Positions 1 through 10,423 of a stretch of 64,000 nucleotides of DNA are shown piece after piece. The first letter of the stretch is position 1; every line of letters begins with the position of its first letter. Under the pieces are notes generated by a model. The model saw only the letters and a list, made by a program, of their open reading frames with translations, did not search any database and was not told the DNA's origin. The stretch covers positions 88,015,029 to 88,079,028 of the forward strand of contig CM043959.1 of assembly GCA_014529385.2 (NCBI GenBank), written 5' to 3'. The position numbers and the translations under genes were made by a program. The stretch comes from Adiantum capillus-veneris (taxonomy: Eukaryota; Streptophyta; Polypodiopsida; Polypodiales; Pteridaceae).

Positions 1-44
1 TCTCTAAGCGTCTCAGCTCTCAGTCTCACCCACATGTATCTCGC

Positions 45-308
45 CTATTCATCTCTCCGGACTATCTGTAATAGCGGCTGCAACTCTTCCTTGAATAAGA
101 CTGCTACCCCTCCTGAACCTCGACTTCCATGCTGGGATCTAGCGTCTGGCCGACAAGCTGTCTCCCATAAATAGCCAGTCACACTTGGCATCAACTGTCC
201 AGATTTTTGATGTGTCTCCGAGTAAAAGACAATGTCTCTATCTCTGAAGCTATCTTCAAAGGCACCCACATCCAGCCTATATGATACATTACAATTCCAT
301 GCCGCCAT
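45..308 (-). mobile_element. LINE ORF2 endonuclease fragment
   Basis: An 87-codon open frame resembles the N-terminus of the apurinic endonuclease domain that starts ORF2 of plant LINEs. Readable features are an opening MAAWNCNV (family: WN.RGL), the pair DIVFYSETH (the acidic and E-T-H residues of the EEP fold) and SGGVAVLF. The enzyme would nick target DNA to prime reverse transcription. The frame runs toward the left edge of the window, so the rest of the element, if present, is outside. It lies inside an intron of the SET gene and is a relic. The family call rests on short motifs only. Confidence 0.6.
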
Positions 309-514
309 CCGGAGTGTGGTCCGGAGTGAGGAGCTGATTTGACTTCGTTAAGAGAATACTATGTGTGTGACTAGTTGGTGCAGGTGATCACAGCCTTAAT
401 GGAAAGCTTGCCTTCTCCTTTGTCTTATGTAGCACAATCATTCCACTCTGGTGCGGCTATCTGCCCTTTTGAATACAGAATCGTGATGCCTGGCTTAGGG
501 GCTATTCATTTGTA
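309..514. other. Short spacer, no gene seen
   Basis: This stretch separates the LINE endonuclease scrap from the start of the gypsy 5' LTR. It may be the 5' leader of that LINE, read on the minus strand. No SET exon with splice signals was found in it. Confidence 0.4.
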
Positions 515-764
515 TGTATAGTTCTCGCGCTACAGTGTCACTGTCACGGGACAAACAGTTAGTCACAGTTGGCTCGGGTTTCACACTAAACGGACTCTCT
601 TGCCGGGTCGGTGACACGTGGCAGGGATACAGGTGGTGGTCCAGTCGACACTGTGGCCAGCGCACCACCTCCACAGTTCAAACATAGGCTTAGCTGGAGT
701 GGATATTTTGCGGCCGTTGGTGGCTCTTCATGTTTGTATATATCCGTAGCTGTTTGGGGTTTTG
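515..764 (+). repeat. Gypsy 5' LTR, first part
   Basis: It aligns with 13,871-14,089, for example the shared stretches CTCTTGCC, CGACACTGTGGCCAGC and GGAGTGGATATTTTG. It is interrupted at 764 by copia and resumes at 6,320. The start at 515 (TGTA) is set by the alignment and may be off by about 20 bp. Confidence 0.75.
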
Positions 765-956
765 TGAAGGAGTACGAGCGGAAGTGCGACGCGAGAGAGA
801 GTGCGAGAAGAAGAGCACGACGATATGGTGAACTCGCTCTACTGTAATGTGTAGAGCATAGTGAGTTCTTATTAGGTTTTTACAAAAGAATATGTGTACA
901 TACCTGGCGGCCCGCCCACTTACCTGGGCGACCACATTGGGCTTTATACCCCAACA
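765..956 (-). repeat. Copia 3' LTR
   Basis: 192 bp, TG...CA, nearly identical to 6,123-6,314. On the minus strand the polypurine tract AAGTGGGAGGT lies just before it (957-967). Confidence 0.93.
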
Positions 957-1045
957 ACCTCCCACTTAAAGTCCAATGTGGTACTTTAAGTGTGAGAGAA
1001 GCTACTATACAAGCTAATATACAAGAGATGTAGAGAAGTGATGTA

Positions 1046-2510
1046 CTACCCTAAACCTAACTGCTTGCGAAAATGTGCAAAGCTATATGAGGGAAGTCCT
1101 TTTGTAAGTAGATCAGCAGGATTTTCTGTGGTGTGAACTTTGACAAGCTGAAGTTGCTTATCCTCGAGCATTTCCCTGATGAAATGATACTTCACATCCA
1201 CATGCTTTGTCTTTGAGTGATAAACTGGATTGCGAGCCAATTGTATAGCACTTTGACTATCACAATATAACACAAGCATCTCTTTTTTGATTCCCAAATC
1301 TGTTACTAGTCGATTAATCCAAATTGATTCTTTGCATGCCTCTGATGCTGCAACATATTCAGCCTCTGTAGTAGACTGAGTAACACAATCTTGCAATCTA
1401 GAACGCCATGATACTGCTCCACCAGCCAATGTAAAGACATACCCTGACGTAGACCTTCGGTTGTCTAAGTCACCTGCATAATCTGAGTTTGTAAAACCCT
1501 TTACACTTAGCTCCTGACTCCCATAGCATATACGCATACTCTTTGTAGCTTTCAGGTATCTCAATATTCCTTTCACTGCCTCCCAATGTTTCTTGCCTGG
1601 GTTTGACATGTATCGACTTACTACTCCCACTGCAAATGCAATGTCTGGGCGAGTAGCAATCATTGCATACATTAAACTACCCACTGCAGACGCATATGGA
1701 ATCTTATCCATTTCAGCCTGTTCTTCCTCAGACACAGGACAATCCTGTTTGCTAAGTTTCACATATGGTGGCAATGGAACACTCAGAGCCTTTCCCTTCT
1801 CCATATTGAAACGTTGCAAAACCTTGTCAATATACTCTGTTTGAGATAACCAAATCAACTTCTTTGATCTCTCTCTCTCAATGCGCATACCAAGTATATG
1901 ACTTGCCTCACCCATGTCTTTCATGTCAAACGATTTTGCCATCTTTGACTTCAAAGCTGAAATTTCTTCCAAGTGCTTGCCAGCAATCAACATGTCATCC
2001 ACATACAAAATAAGGATCAGCCAACTGCCATCCTTAGCCTTCTTTGTATATAGACAGTGATCGAACTCACTACGTTTGTAGCCTTGAGAAAGCATAAACT
2101 TATGGCATTTATGGTACCATGCCCTCAGTGATTGTTTTAAGCCATAAAGACTCTTTAAGAACTGGCATACCCAATCTTCCTTGCCTTTCTCAACAAACCC
2201 TTCTGGCTGCTGCATGTAAATTTCCACATCTAAATCACCATGCAAGAACGCTGTCTTGACATCCATTTGGTGCAACACCAAATCTAATATGGCAACCAAT
2301 GCAAGAAAGCATCTCAATGTAGTCATCTTGACCACCGGAGAGAAGACTTCATCAAAGTCAATGCCTTGTTCTTGCTTAAAGCCCTTGGCAACAAGCCTTG
2401 CTTTGTACTTTGGCTGACTATCAAGAGCGGTGATCTTATACCTGTAAACCCATTTACAAGGTAGAGCCTTTTTGCCCTGTGGTAATTTAACTAGCTTCCA
2501 TGTCTGTTTT
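1046..2510 (-). pseudogene. Copia reverse transcriptase and RNase H
   Basis: Reads from the start of the copia RT domain (KWVYRYK, ARLVAKGF, FSPVVKMTTLR) through the QMDVKTAFLHGDL motif and the catalytic LYVDDMLIAG box, then SLMYAMIATRPDIAFAV, and RNase H with STSGYVFTLAGGAVSW, TEAEYVAASEA and YCDSQSAIQLARNP, ending near NPADLLTKGLP. RT copies element RNA into DNA and RNase H removes the template RNA. The frame is open for about 480 codons but is separated from the integrase frame by a one-base shift near 2,510, where the integrase C-terminus runs into a TAG. The catalytic residues look intact, so this part decayed least. Confidence 0.9.
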
Positions 2511-3590
2511 TATGCAGAGCTGTCATCTCTGACTGCATGGCCAATTGCCAATTCCCAGAGTCCTTCATTTGCACTGCTTCCTTGTAACATGAAGGCTCAT
2601 TGCAATCATTCAACATGACATAGTTCATAGATGGAACAAACCTATCAGGAGGTCGCGTGATACGTCCAGATCTATGCACAATAGGTGGCTCAGGCTCAGC
2701 CACAACCTGTGGTTCCAATCTATCATGTCCTTGCTCCTCTTGAGCCCTGACATTTTGTCTTGCACGTGCAGGTCCATCTTCTTGGAAGACAACTCTTCTC
2801 ATCTCCTCAACCCTCTCTGGTTTAGAATGATATTTGGATTCATTAAAGTGAACATCATTGTTGCGGATAACCTTTCTGGATTCGGGATTCCAAAGTTTGT
2901 ACCCCATCTCACCAAAATTACCATAGCCTAGAAAGATGCACTTTCTACTCTTTGGCTCAAGTTTGTTCCTAAATTCCTTTGGAACGTGAGTATATGCCTC
3001 ACAGCCAAAGACTCTGAGATGCTTGTATGAGGGCATTTTGCCTGACCATACCATCTCTGGCACTGAATCCTTCTGCAAAACCTTGCTAGGAGATCTATTT
3101 ACAAGATGAACAGCTGTTGATATAGCTTCAGTCCAAAACCCATTTGGCAGCTATGCATTAGACAACATACTTCTGACATTCTCTTGTATGGTCCTATTCA
3201 TCCTCTCAGCAACACCATTTTGAGGAGGATTGTAAGGAGCAGTAAGTTCACGTTTTATACCTTTTGACTCACAAAAGTCCTGAAAGGCCTTTGAAACATA
3301 CTCTCCACCATTGTCAGTGCGTAAGCATTTAAGCTTCTTGCCACTCTGATTCTCCACAAGTGTCACAAACGTTTTGAAAACACTAAACGCTTCATCCTTG
3401 TGCTTGAGAAAGTAAACCCATACTTTCCTCGAGTAATCATCTATAAATGTCATAAAGTAAGAAGTCCCCCTAGAGATAGGTTAGGCATAGGTCCACACAA
3501 ATCACTATGAAAAAGTGCCAACTGTGTATCTCTTCTACTGCTTCTATGCTTATGTGGCTGCTGTGTTTGCTTACCATACAGACAATGTTC
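2491..3590 (-). pseudogene. Copia integrase
   Basis: Integrase core with HSDLCGPM, FIDDYSRKVWVYFL, LRTDNGGEY and the third catalytic acid in QNGVAERMNRT, followed by the GCEAYTHVP and SRKCIFLGY regions that are typical of copia integrase C-termini. Two stops break it: a TAA near 3,592 beside the HHCC cysteine pair, and a TAG near 3,150 (SMLSNA-stop-LPNGFW) where relatives usually carry Gln. The C-terminal tail (PPDRFVPSMNY, EPSCYKEAV) ends in the frameshift near 2,510. Integrase would insert the cDNA; this copy cannot be made in one piece. Confidence 0.88.
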
Positions 3591-5024
3591 TTAGAATTCA
3601 AAATCATTAAATGAAAAGCCAGGCAAATAACCAGAACGAGACAAGATTTCCATTCTCTTCTTGGACATATGTCCTAACCGGCTATGCCACAAAGAAACAT
3701 TCGGCTGCTCGGTTACATTGATTACATTTTTAGAGACATTTGATACATAAATCATGTAAAGTCCTCCAGACTTTACTCCATGTGCTACTGTCATAGAACC
3801 CTTGGATATCTTCCACATGTTCTGTCCAAAAGTGGTGACGTAGCCAGCATCATCAAGTAAACCTGTGCTGATCAAGCTCTTTGTAATTGCGGGAACATGT
3901 CTCACATTCTTCAGCGTGAAAGAAGAGCCATTCTGAAACTTCAATTGAACATCTCCAACACCCAAGATCTCACATGTCTGCCCATTGCCTAGCCGAACAT
4001 GATCTTTAGTGGTCACATAAGAGGTAAACCACTCCTTGTTTGGAGACACATGAAGTGATGCCCCTGAGTCTATAATCCAGTCACTCAGTGCATTTCCATC
4101 AGATGCTGTAAGAAGAGCTGAGTCCATTGTATTCTTCAAGAAGTAGATGTCTCCTGACACTAGACTGTCATCCTCTGCAACAGTGTTTGTCACATTTATT
4201 TTTTGAATCTTCACTGAGGACTTGTTCTTCTCACCATGGTCTTCAGCTTTCTCTTTGCCTTTTTCTGCTTTCCATTCTCTGCAGTCTCTTTTCATGTGAC
4301 CCTTCTTGCCACAATGGTAGCATTCTATGTCACTCTTGCCTTTAGCACTGCGGGACTTGCTACGAGACTGATTCCTCTTTCCACCTTTGTACTTTTCTTT
4401 GGTCCTTCCCCTGACAACTAAGGCTGTTCCTTTGCCTTTGTCCATTGTCTTTCTATTGGTTTCTTCAGTAAGCAGACTTCCTTCTACACCTGCTATGTTC
4501 AAACCATCTGGAGGTGCAGAATTACTCAAAGCTGTGCGAAAAGTGTCCCAACTTTCCGGCAATGTGATCAACAGGAACATAGCTCTAACAGGTTCATCAA
4601 ACTTGACACCTTGAGCTGACAACTGACTATAGATTGTGTTGAATTCATTTAAATGATTGGACATAGGTGTCCCTTCTTTCATCTTCAAGTCAACAAGCTT
4701 CTTAAGCCAGTATACCTGTGAAGCTGCACTCTGCTTCTCATAAAGATCACTCAGCTTTAACCATGCTTGATAAGCCGACATCTCGTCTGCTACATTGAAG
4801 TAAACGCTTTCTGCCAAAGTCAGCATAATGGTAGAAAGTGCCAATTCACCCATTTCGCTCCATTCATCTTCGTCCATATCTTCTGGTTTTATCCCCTTGA
4901 GCTTTATAGGTTTTATCTGTTTCTTTTGTACCAACACGTGCCAAATCTGCTTCTTCCACAATGGGAAATTGGTTCCATCCAGCTTCTTGATATTATAAAG
5001 AGCAGTGTCCTGTGATCCAGCCAT
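3591..5024 (-). CDS. Copia Gag and protease, N-terminal polyprotein
   Basis: A 477-codon open frame starting MAGSQDTALYNIKKLDGTNF, the usual copia Gag opening, followed by the UBN2-type Gag core (YQAWLKLSDLYEK, MFLLITLPESW), a CCHC knuckle CYHCGKKGHMKRDC, the protease active site IIDSGASLHVSP, and the start of GAG-pre-integrase (LWHSRLGHMSKKRM). Gag packages the RNA and protease cuts the polyprotein. The start ATG is followed by an uninterrupted domain order and preceded by non-coding leader. The frame stops at 3,591 just before the CEHC pair of the HHCC finger, so the downstream enzymes are cut off. Confidence 0.9.
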   Translation of the reverse strand: MAGSQDTALYNIKKLDGTNFPLWKKQIWHVLVQKKQIKPIKLKGIKPEDMDEDEWSEMGELALSTIMLTLAESVYFNVADEMSAYQAWLKLSDLYEKQSAASQVYWLKKLVDLKMKEGTPMSNHLNEFNTIYSQLSAQGVKFDEPVRAMFLLITLPESWDTFRTALSNSAPPDGLNIAGVEGSLLTEETNRKTMDKGKGTALVVRGRTKEKYKGGKRNQSRSKSRSAKGKSDIECYHCGKKGHMKRDCREWKAEKGKEKAEDHGEKNKSSVKIQKINVTNTVAEDDSLVSGDIYFLKNTMDSALLTASDGNALSDWIIDSGASLHVSPNKEWFTSYVTTKDHVRLGNGQTCEILGVGDVQLKFQNGSSFTLKNVRHVPAITKSLISTGLLDDAGYVTTFGQNMWKISKGSMTVAHGVKSGGLYMIYVSNVSKNVINVTEQPNVSLWHSRLGHMSKKRMEILSRSGYLPGFSFNDFEF

Positions 5025-6108
5025 AGCTACGCTTCACAGTAGTTTACTTTCTTGGGAAAAATTCGGCAGAGTTTTCCCTGTAAACTGACCTCTGAACCAA
5101 TATCAACCTGTCAAATGAACCAAGAAAGCTTCAGATTCTGCTAAAATTTTGGCAAAGTCTCCTTTGTAAAATGGCTCTGGTGTACTAAAAACAGACCAAA
5201 AAACAGCTCAAAAAACCACTGTCTCTCTGACACTGTAAGCTGTGGGTAAACCTGCCCTGCACATATACTGTCTCTGACTGTCCTGTCACTGTCCTGTAAG
5301 CATAGACTGCGACAATGCCTCAATGGCAGTAAAGCAAAGATGCAATCCCAACTGTCTAACTCACAGTCAATACATCCTAGCTGCCTATCTAAGGGTGCTC
5401 GAGGGATCGCTCCAAGACCTGTATCACCGAAAGGATCTCAACATTCGAGAATCCCCCAACTCAATAAAACCTCACTCGACCCTCAACAAAGGCTGCAGTA
5501 AATCTGACAGTACATAGACTTCCCACAAAGTCATACATCCACAAATTTCCCACTGTATGCTGTAACCGCTGCGGCGGTTGTTTGTTGCGTGACTCACAGC
5601 CAGCAAACCCTCAACAGACATACATCATCTCTGACAATACATCCCATGTGGAAGTACCTGCAATGTCAGAATGAAATCTGGAATATCAAGCAGCAAACAC
5701 AAGCTACCTGATGAACTAGTGGATGTCGCCTATAGTCTATGTGTAGATGCGCCCGTGTCGTATGTGACACGCCTCCAAGAACTGTGATCCGTCCTTCGAT
5801 GTGTAGACAGCCACAAATCAACACTCTGGGAGTGTCGATATCCTCAGCACCTGCAGTCGTAGGCCGAAAACCCCAAATTTGCAGAGTCGGATCTGCACCC
5901 GCCGAGACCACGTAGTCGAAAATGGCCTACGCAGACCTTTGTCGAAGCCGAACGGTGGCCGAGATGACCTCAGAATGAAATTCTGAGAACACCAAGCCCT
6001 TCGAGCTTTCCCACAGGATTTGGGGCCGTGTCTTCGCCTGTCGAATTTCACTCCAATCTGAGCTGGTGACTCTAGCCTCCTGCAGTGCTGCCCCGAGCCT
6101 CGATCTGA
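5025..6108 (-). other. Copia 5' leader, non-coding
   Basis: About 1.1 kb between the PBS and the Gag start. Only short accidental frames are present and no domain was recognised. Long leaders are usual in copia elements. Confidence 0.6.
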
Positions 6109-6120
6109 GCTCTGATACCA
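6109..6120 (-). promoter_or_regulatory. Copia primer binding site (tRNA-iMet)
   Basis: On the minus strand it reads TGGTATCAGAGC, complementary to the 3' end of plant initiator tRNA-Met. It lies two bases inside the 5' LTR, as expected for priming first-strand cDNA. Confidence 0.92.
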
Positions 6121-6122
6121 GT

Positions 6123-6314
6123 TGAAGGAGTACGAGCGGAAGTGCGACACGAGAGAGAGTGCGAGAAGAAGAGCACGACGATATGGTGAACTCGCTCTAC
6201 TGTAATGTGTAGAGCATAGTGAGTTCTTATTAGGTTTTTACAAAAGAATATGTGTACATACCTGGCGGCCCGCCCACTTACCTGGGTGACCACATTGGGC
6301 TTTATACCCCAACA
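6123..6314 (-). repeat. Copia 5' LTR
   Basis: 192 bp, starts TG and ends CA, matches 765-956 except for about two substitutions. Followed on the right by the target duplication TTTTG (6,315-6,319). Confidence 0.93.
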
Positions 6315-6319
6315 TTTTG

Positions 6320-6681
6320 ATGATCCACTTTGTATGGTCTAGGATTAGTCTCGAGTCCTGAGTCTAGAGTTCTGCACGCCACTAGCACTCTCCCTACACA
6401 TTGGAGGCTCGACACCCCCATTGTACCTTGAGTCCTGAGCTTGGAGCTGTGTGTGCTGCCAGCCAGAGTTGTATGGTTCTTTGAGCTTGTCGAGTTCCAT
6501 TGAGTTGAGTCTGCAGTTGTGTTTTGAGTCGTTTTGTGTCTCGAGTCATATTTCAATTTTGTGTTTTGAGTCATGCTCCTGTGTGATGCTTCTTCTGTCG
6601 AAGTGAGGTTTCATGCATACTGCACTGAGGAACACCCACTCTAGAGAGCACGACACCTTTTCCTCGCTACATGTGCTCTCA
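6320..6681 (+). repeat. Gypsy 5' LTR, second part
   Basis: Continues the LTR interrupted at 764. It aligns with 14,090-14,295 (GATGATCCACTTTGTATGG and onward) up to the LINE junction in the 3' copy. The end at CA (6,680-6,681) is set by the PBS-like TGGCACGCCCCGTGGGA at 6,687. Confidence 0.75.
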
Positions 6682-6686
6682 TTTTT

Positions 6687-7293
6687 TGGCACGCCCCGTG
6701 GGACCTCAACTAAAGTCTCACTCCGTTGCGCCTTCAGGTGGAGGAGCTAGCTGATTAAGATTAAGCTCTCGTCTGTGTTTGTCCGAGATTTCTGATCTAG
6801 TTTGGTCTCGTCCAGCTTCCCTCTACCAGCTTGGTCTAGTCTCTCGTCCAGGTCTAGCCTAGTCTCGTCCAAGTCTAGCCAGGGGTCTAGTCACTCGTCC
6901 TTGTCTAGCTGTCTCTCGTCCAAGTCTAGGCAAGTCTCGTCCAGGTCTAGCCAGAGGTTCTAGTCACTCGTCCTGGTCTAGGGGAGCCTAGTCCAGTGTT
7001 CAGTCAGTTCATGCCCAGAAGAGTGGACTCTTGGTTACTGTATGACACATACAAGGCAATCAAAAGAGCAACAAAGTCCACTACTAAGTCCTCTGAAGTA
7101 CTACCACAGAAAGCGTCAACCATTTGTGCCAAGTAGAAGTCCACCAGCCCCATTACCCCTACCCTCTTCTCACACGACTGCCTCCATTCCCTCAACCAGT
7201 TCTACACCTCCCCGCTCACCTTCTCCAGAAAAGTGCTCGACCAGTGTGTTACAGCAAGTCCTTCAGTACCACTAGGCTCCTGAGCAGACGACC
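6687..7293 (+). repeat. Gypsy leader with PBS-like site and tandem repeat
   Basis: Starts with TGGCACGCCCCGTGGGA, which occupies the primer-site position. From about 6,800 to 6,990 it contains an imperfect tandem repeat built on CTCGTCCAAGTCTAG, roughly ten variants in direct orientation. No coding sequence was recognised before the Gag ATG at 7,294. Confidence 0.6.
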
Positions 7294-8510
7294 ATGGAGG
7301 AGCTCACAAGTGTCCTGGCTAAGGTAAATAAGTTTCCAACTTTCAGAGGACTCTCCACACAGGATGCAAATGACCATGCCAAGAGATTTGTCTCCTCTAC
7401 AGGGGTAGTGGGCTCAACAGATGAGACGTTTATCTAGTGCTCTTCCCATCAACATTGGATGGCTTAGCCGATAAATGGTATAGTCAGTTTGTTGAGAATC
7501 ATTTTGCGACTTGGGCTACATTAAGACGGGAGTTCTGTGAAGCCTTCATACCAGGGGACTTCCAAGAAAAAGTTATGGATGAGCTGGCCAACCTAATGCT
7601 CCAGCCCAATGAGACTTTTGCAAAACTCATGACCAGAACAAGGTCTCTGGTCGCTGAGCTTCCCCAGCAACCAGGCGAATTTATGGTGAAGAAATGGGTA
7701 GAGAAGGCTCTTCCTAAGTCTTCTCAACAAAAACTCAGAGAAAGTCTCCAACCTGAAGCCACTTTCGAGTTTGTTGTTGCTGCTACTAGGATAGAGGGGG
7801 CAAGAAGGCTGTTCAGCGACTCTCCTCAGGTAGAGTCTGCCTCTGTACTCTTGGAAAGTCCATCTGACCCCTTAACTTCCTTACGCAGGGAACTAGAAGC
7901 CCTAAAACTACAACCGGCTCTTCAAGAAGAGACGTCCTTCTCGCTTAGACAAGAGAAGCCTCCACATCACGAGGCATTGGAACAAATCAAGCGCGAGTTA
8001 GACGAGCTCAGGTCTCAACAGGAGACTAAAACTCTCGTCTGGTGTAGCTCATGCCGCTCTATAGGGCACCCTGCACCTAAATGTCCCCTTCGAGCTTATT
8101 GCCATTTCTGTGAAAAGGCGAGACATGAGGATAAGGATTGCTACTACCTCAAAGGATTGCGACAAATACAACAAATTCTTGGTCCTACTCTTCAACAAGG
8201 GCTAGCACCTGCATCCAACATGCTCTCTTCCTATGGTCATCCAAACCACATGCCGCCATTGTTAAATACCCCTCCTATGCAAGGTATGACAAGCCTTTCT
8301 TGGCCTCACACTTTTTATCATGCCAATGCTCCCTCAGCTCCTCAAAGCTTCTACACCTCAGCCTCCATATCTCTGCAACAGGAGTAGAGGCCACCTCGTC
8401 CCCCATTTCGTCCATCAAATCGGCCCATTTTATGCTACAGATGCGGAGAATATGAGCATTATCAAAGTAAGTGCCCTTTACCTGAAGGGTCCCCTCATTG
8501 TCATATTGAG
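7294..8510 (+). pseudogene. Gypsy Gag with three zinc knuckles
   Basis: The first ATG (MEELTSVLAKVNKFPTFRG) is followed by a TAG at 7,435 and a change of frame. The next frame, to 8,387, carries a retrotrans_gag core (LDGLADKWYSQF, ATLRREFCEAF, PNETFAKLMTR) and two CX2CX4HX4C knuckles, CSSCRSIGHPAPKC and CHFCEKARHEDKDC. After a further TAG (QQE-stop-RPPRPP) a third knuckle, CYRCGEYEHYQSKC, is readable at about 8,430-8,475. Gag would form the particle and bind RNA. Just past the third knuckle the sequence jumps into the middle of RT, so the Gag C-terminus, the protease and the RT catalytic core have been lost by deletion. Confidence 0.82.
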
Positions 8511-9280
8511 GTTGCCTCCTCCCATCAATCCTAAAGGTGTTCAAAGCTTTGTAGGCCATACAGGGTATCATCGCCGATTCATTAGGATGTATGTCGATGT
8601 TGCTCAACCCTTGACCCGCCTGACCAGTGCTGTTGTACCGTTTCAGTGGTCCACAGCTGAAGCTCAAGCCTTTGCTTACCTGAAAAAGCGCCTGATTGAA
8701 GCTCCAATTTTGTTAGCCCTTGATTGGTCTCTAACTTTCCATGTACATACTGATGCTAGTCAGACAGTTGTGGGAGTTGTCCTCACTCAGTCTAGCAAGG
8801 AATTTAATCTCGGTCGTCTCATTCATTATGCAAGCAGGTTGCTCATGAAAGCTGAGCGGAATTACAACACTATCAAGAGGGAAGGTTTGGCCATTGTTTA
8901 TGCTCTTCAAAAATTTCGTACTATTTATTAGGGGTTCACTTCGCAGTTATTACTAATCATCATGTTCTTCGTTACCTACTCAATAAGCCACAAGTTGCAG
9001 GTCTGGTCTTGCAAAGGCTCCTTCTGTTCCAAGAGTTCGATTTCAAAGTGGTACTTTGTCCTGGAAAACGCCATGTCATGGCCGACCATCTCTCTCACAT
9101 CCACTCAGGTGAGGAAGCTATAGGTATTGAGGATGACTTTCCAGATAATCTATTTCAGATCGATACAACTTCAGAGTGGTACGGCAATGTTCTATACTTG
9201 TTATCCACTAGCATGTTCCCAAAGAATGCTCTCCATTGCAGATACGCAGGTTATTGTTCAAATCTCGACCATTCACCTTG
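8511..9280 (+). pseudogene. Gypsy RT thumb and RNase H remnant
   Basis: Begins in the RT connection (PKGVQSFVGHTGYHRRFIR, PLTRLTSAVVPFQW) and continues into RNase H: FHVHTDASQTVVGVVL, IHYASRLLMKAERNY, then after a stop and frame change near 8,930 HHVLRYLLNKPQ and LCPGKRHVMADHLSHI. The RT palm with its YxDD-type box is absent. RNase H keeps its first Asp (TDAS) and the E-x-N-Y region. The upstream break is a deletion that joins Gag directly to RT codons. Confidence 0.82.
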
Positions 9281-9300
9281 ATTGGCGGTCAGCTCTACAA

Positions 9301-10423
9301 GGTTGGACCTAATGGTGTTCTGAGTAGGTGTGTCTCTCCCCATGAAGTGGAGTCTATTTTAAAGGATGCCCACAGCAGTCCCAATGGTGGCCATTAACTC
9401 GGTCACATTACAGCTCAGAAAATTCTACAGAGTTGCTTATGGTGGCCCTCTGTGTTTCGGGATGCCATTGCTCATGTGAAGGTCTCTGATATATGTCAGC
9501 GTTGTGCACCTAAACCTAGCAAGCAATCAAACCGTCCCTTACAGGTATCCATGGCATGGTTGCCATTTGAAAGATGGGGTTTGGACTTTGTGGGTCCAAC
9601 TTCTCCGCCGGCCCAACCAAGTAATCAGAAGTATTTGCTTGTGGCTACAGATTATCCCACTAAATAGGCAGAGATTCTAGCTACGACTGATTGCACTAGC
9701 TCTACAGTAGCGAAGTTCTTGTATGAGAATATATTTTGCAAGTTTGGGTGTCCCTTAGAGATTACTAGTGACAGGGGCATCCATTTTGTCAATGATTTGA
9801 TCACCACACTTCTAAACAACTACAAAATCTTCCATCGCAAGTGGTGCTCTTACTATTCCAGAGAAAATGGGCAGGCAAAGAGCATCAACAAAGTTCTCAT
9901 TGCTCTACTTCGCAAGGCTTGTCATCTGCATCCAGCTTCTTGGGCTCAAGCAATCCTCGGCACTATTTGGGCATATCGCACTTCCTACAAAGCGACCACG
10001 AACTACACTCCTTTTCAACTAGCTTTTGGATTAGAAGCAATCGCCCCTTTTGAATTCTACTTCGGCTCCACTAGGGTGGACAGTCTCCATGTCACAGCAG
10101 ATATTGCCTCTGCCATTCTGTCTCGTCTCTCCATGCTGGATGAAAGCCACAGGTTAGCTTCGTCCGCGCTGCAAGCAGAGCAGCTTCGTCGCAAAGCATG
10201 GAATGATCGCCATCTTCGTAAGCCAAAAATAATGACAGGATCACTAGTGCTACAATATCAAGCTAGATATAAAAAAAAAGCAAAGACGTTGGTCCCAGCT
10301 TGTCAAGGACCATTCATGGTACAAGAGATTTTTCCACAAGAAGCAGTCCAGTTAGTGACTTTGGAAGGTGTCGCCTTGCCGCTGGTAAATGGCTCCCGAA
10401 TCAAATGCTATTATCCTTCTTAG
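9301..10423 (+). pseudogene. Gypsy integrase, catalytic Glu replaced
   Basis: An H2C2-type finger is partly readable (GHITAQKILQS, then DICQRCAPKPSKQ). The core has LDFVGPTSPP (first Asp) and EITSDRGIHFVND (second Asp). At the third position, where relatives have NGQxE, this copy reads NGQAKSINK, so the catalytic Glu appears to be Lys. A TAG near 9,665 (PTK-stop-AEI) stands where the family usually has Trp. The C-terminal part (MLDESHRLASSALQAE through GPFMVQEIFP) is open to 10,423. No chromodomain is seen. Confidence 0.83.

Larger units (their letters stand above)
765..6314 (-). mobile_element. Ty1/copia element (Tnt1/Tork-like), young insertion
   Basis: A 5,550-bp element with two 192-bp LTRs that begin TG, end CA and differ at only about two positions. 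It is flanked by the 5-bp target duplication TTTTG (760-764 and 6,315-6,319). Read on the minus strand: PBS complementary to initiator tRNA-Met, gag with a zinc knuckle, protease, GAG-pre-integrase, integrase, RT and RNase H, then the polypurine tract AAGTGGGAGGT against the 3' LTR. The copia order (integrase before RT) is clear. Near-identical LTRs imply a recent insertion, yet pol carries stops and a frameshift. It landed in the 5' LTR of the gypsy element; the uninterrupted site is preserved in that element's 3' LTR near 14,080. Confidence 0.93.

Noticed and set aside
5141-5911. Small frames in the copia leader
   Set aside because: They are in the untranslated region between PBS and Gag and match nothing.
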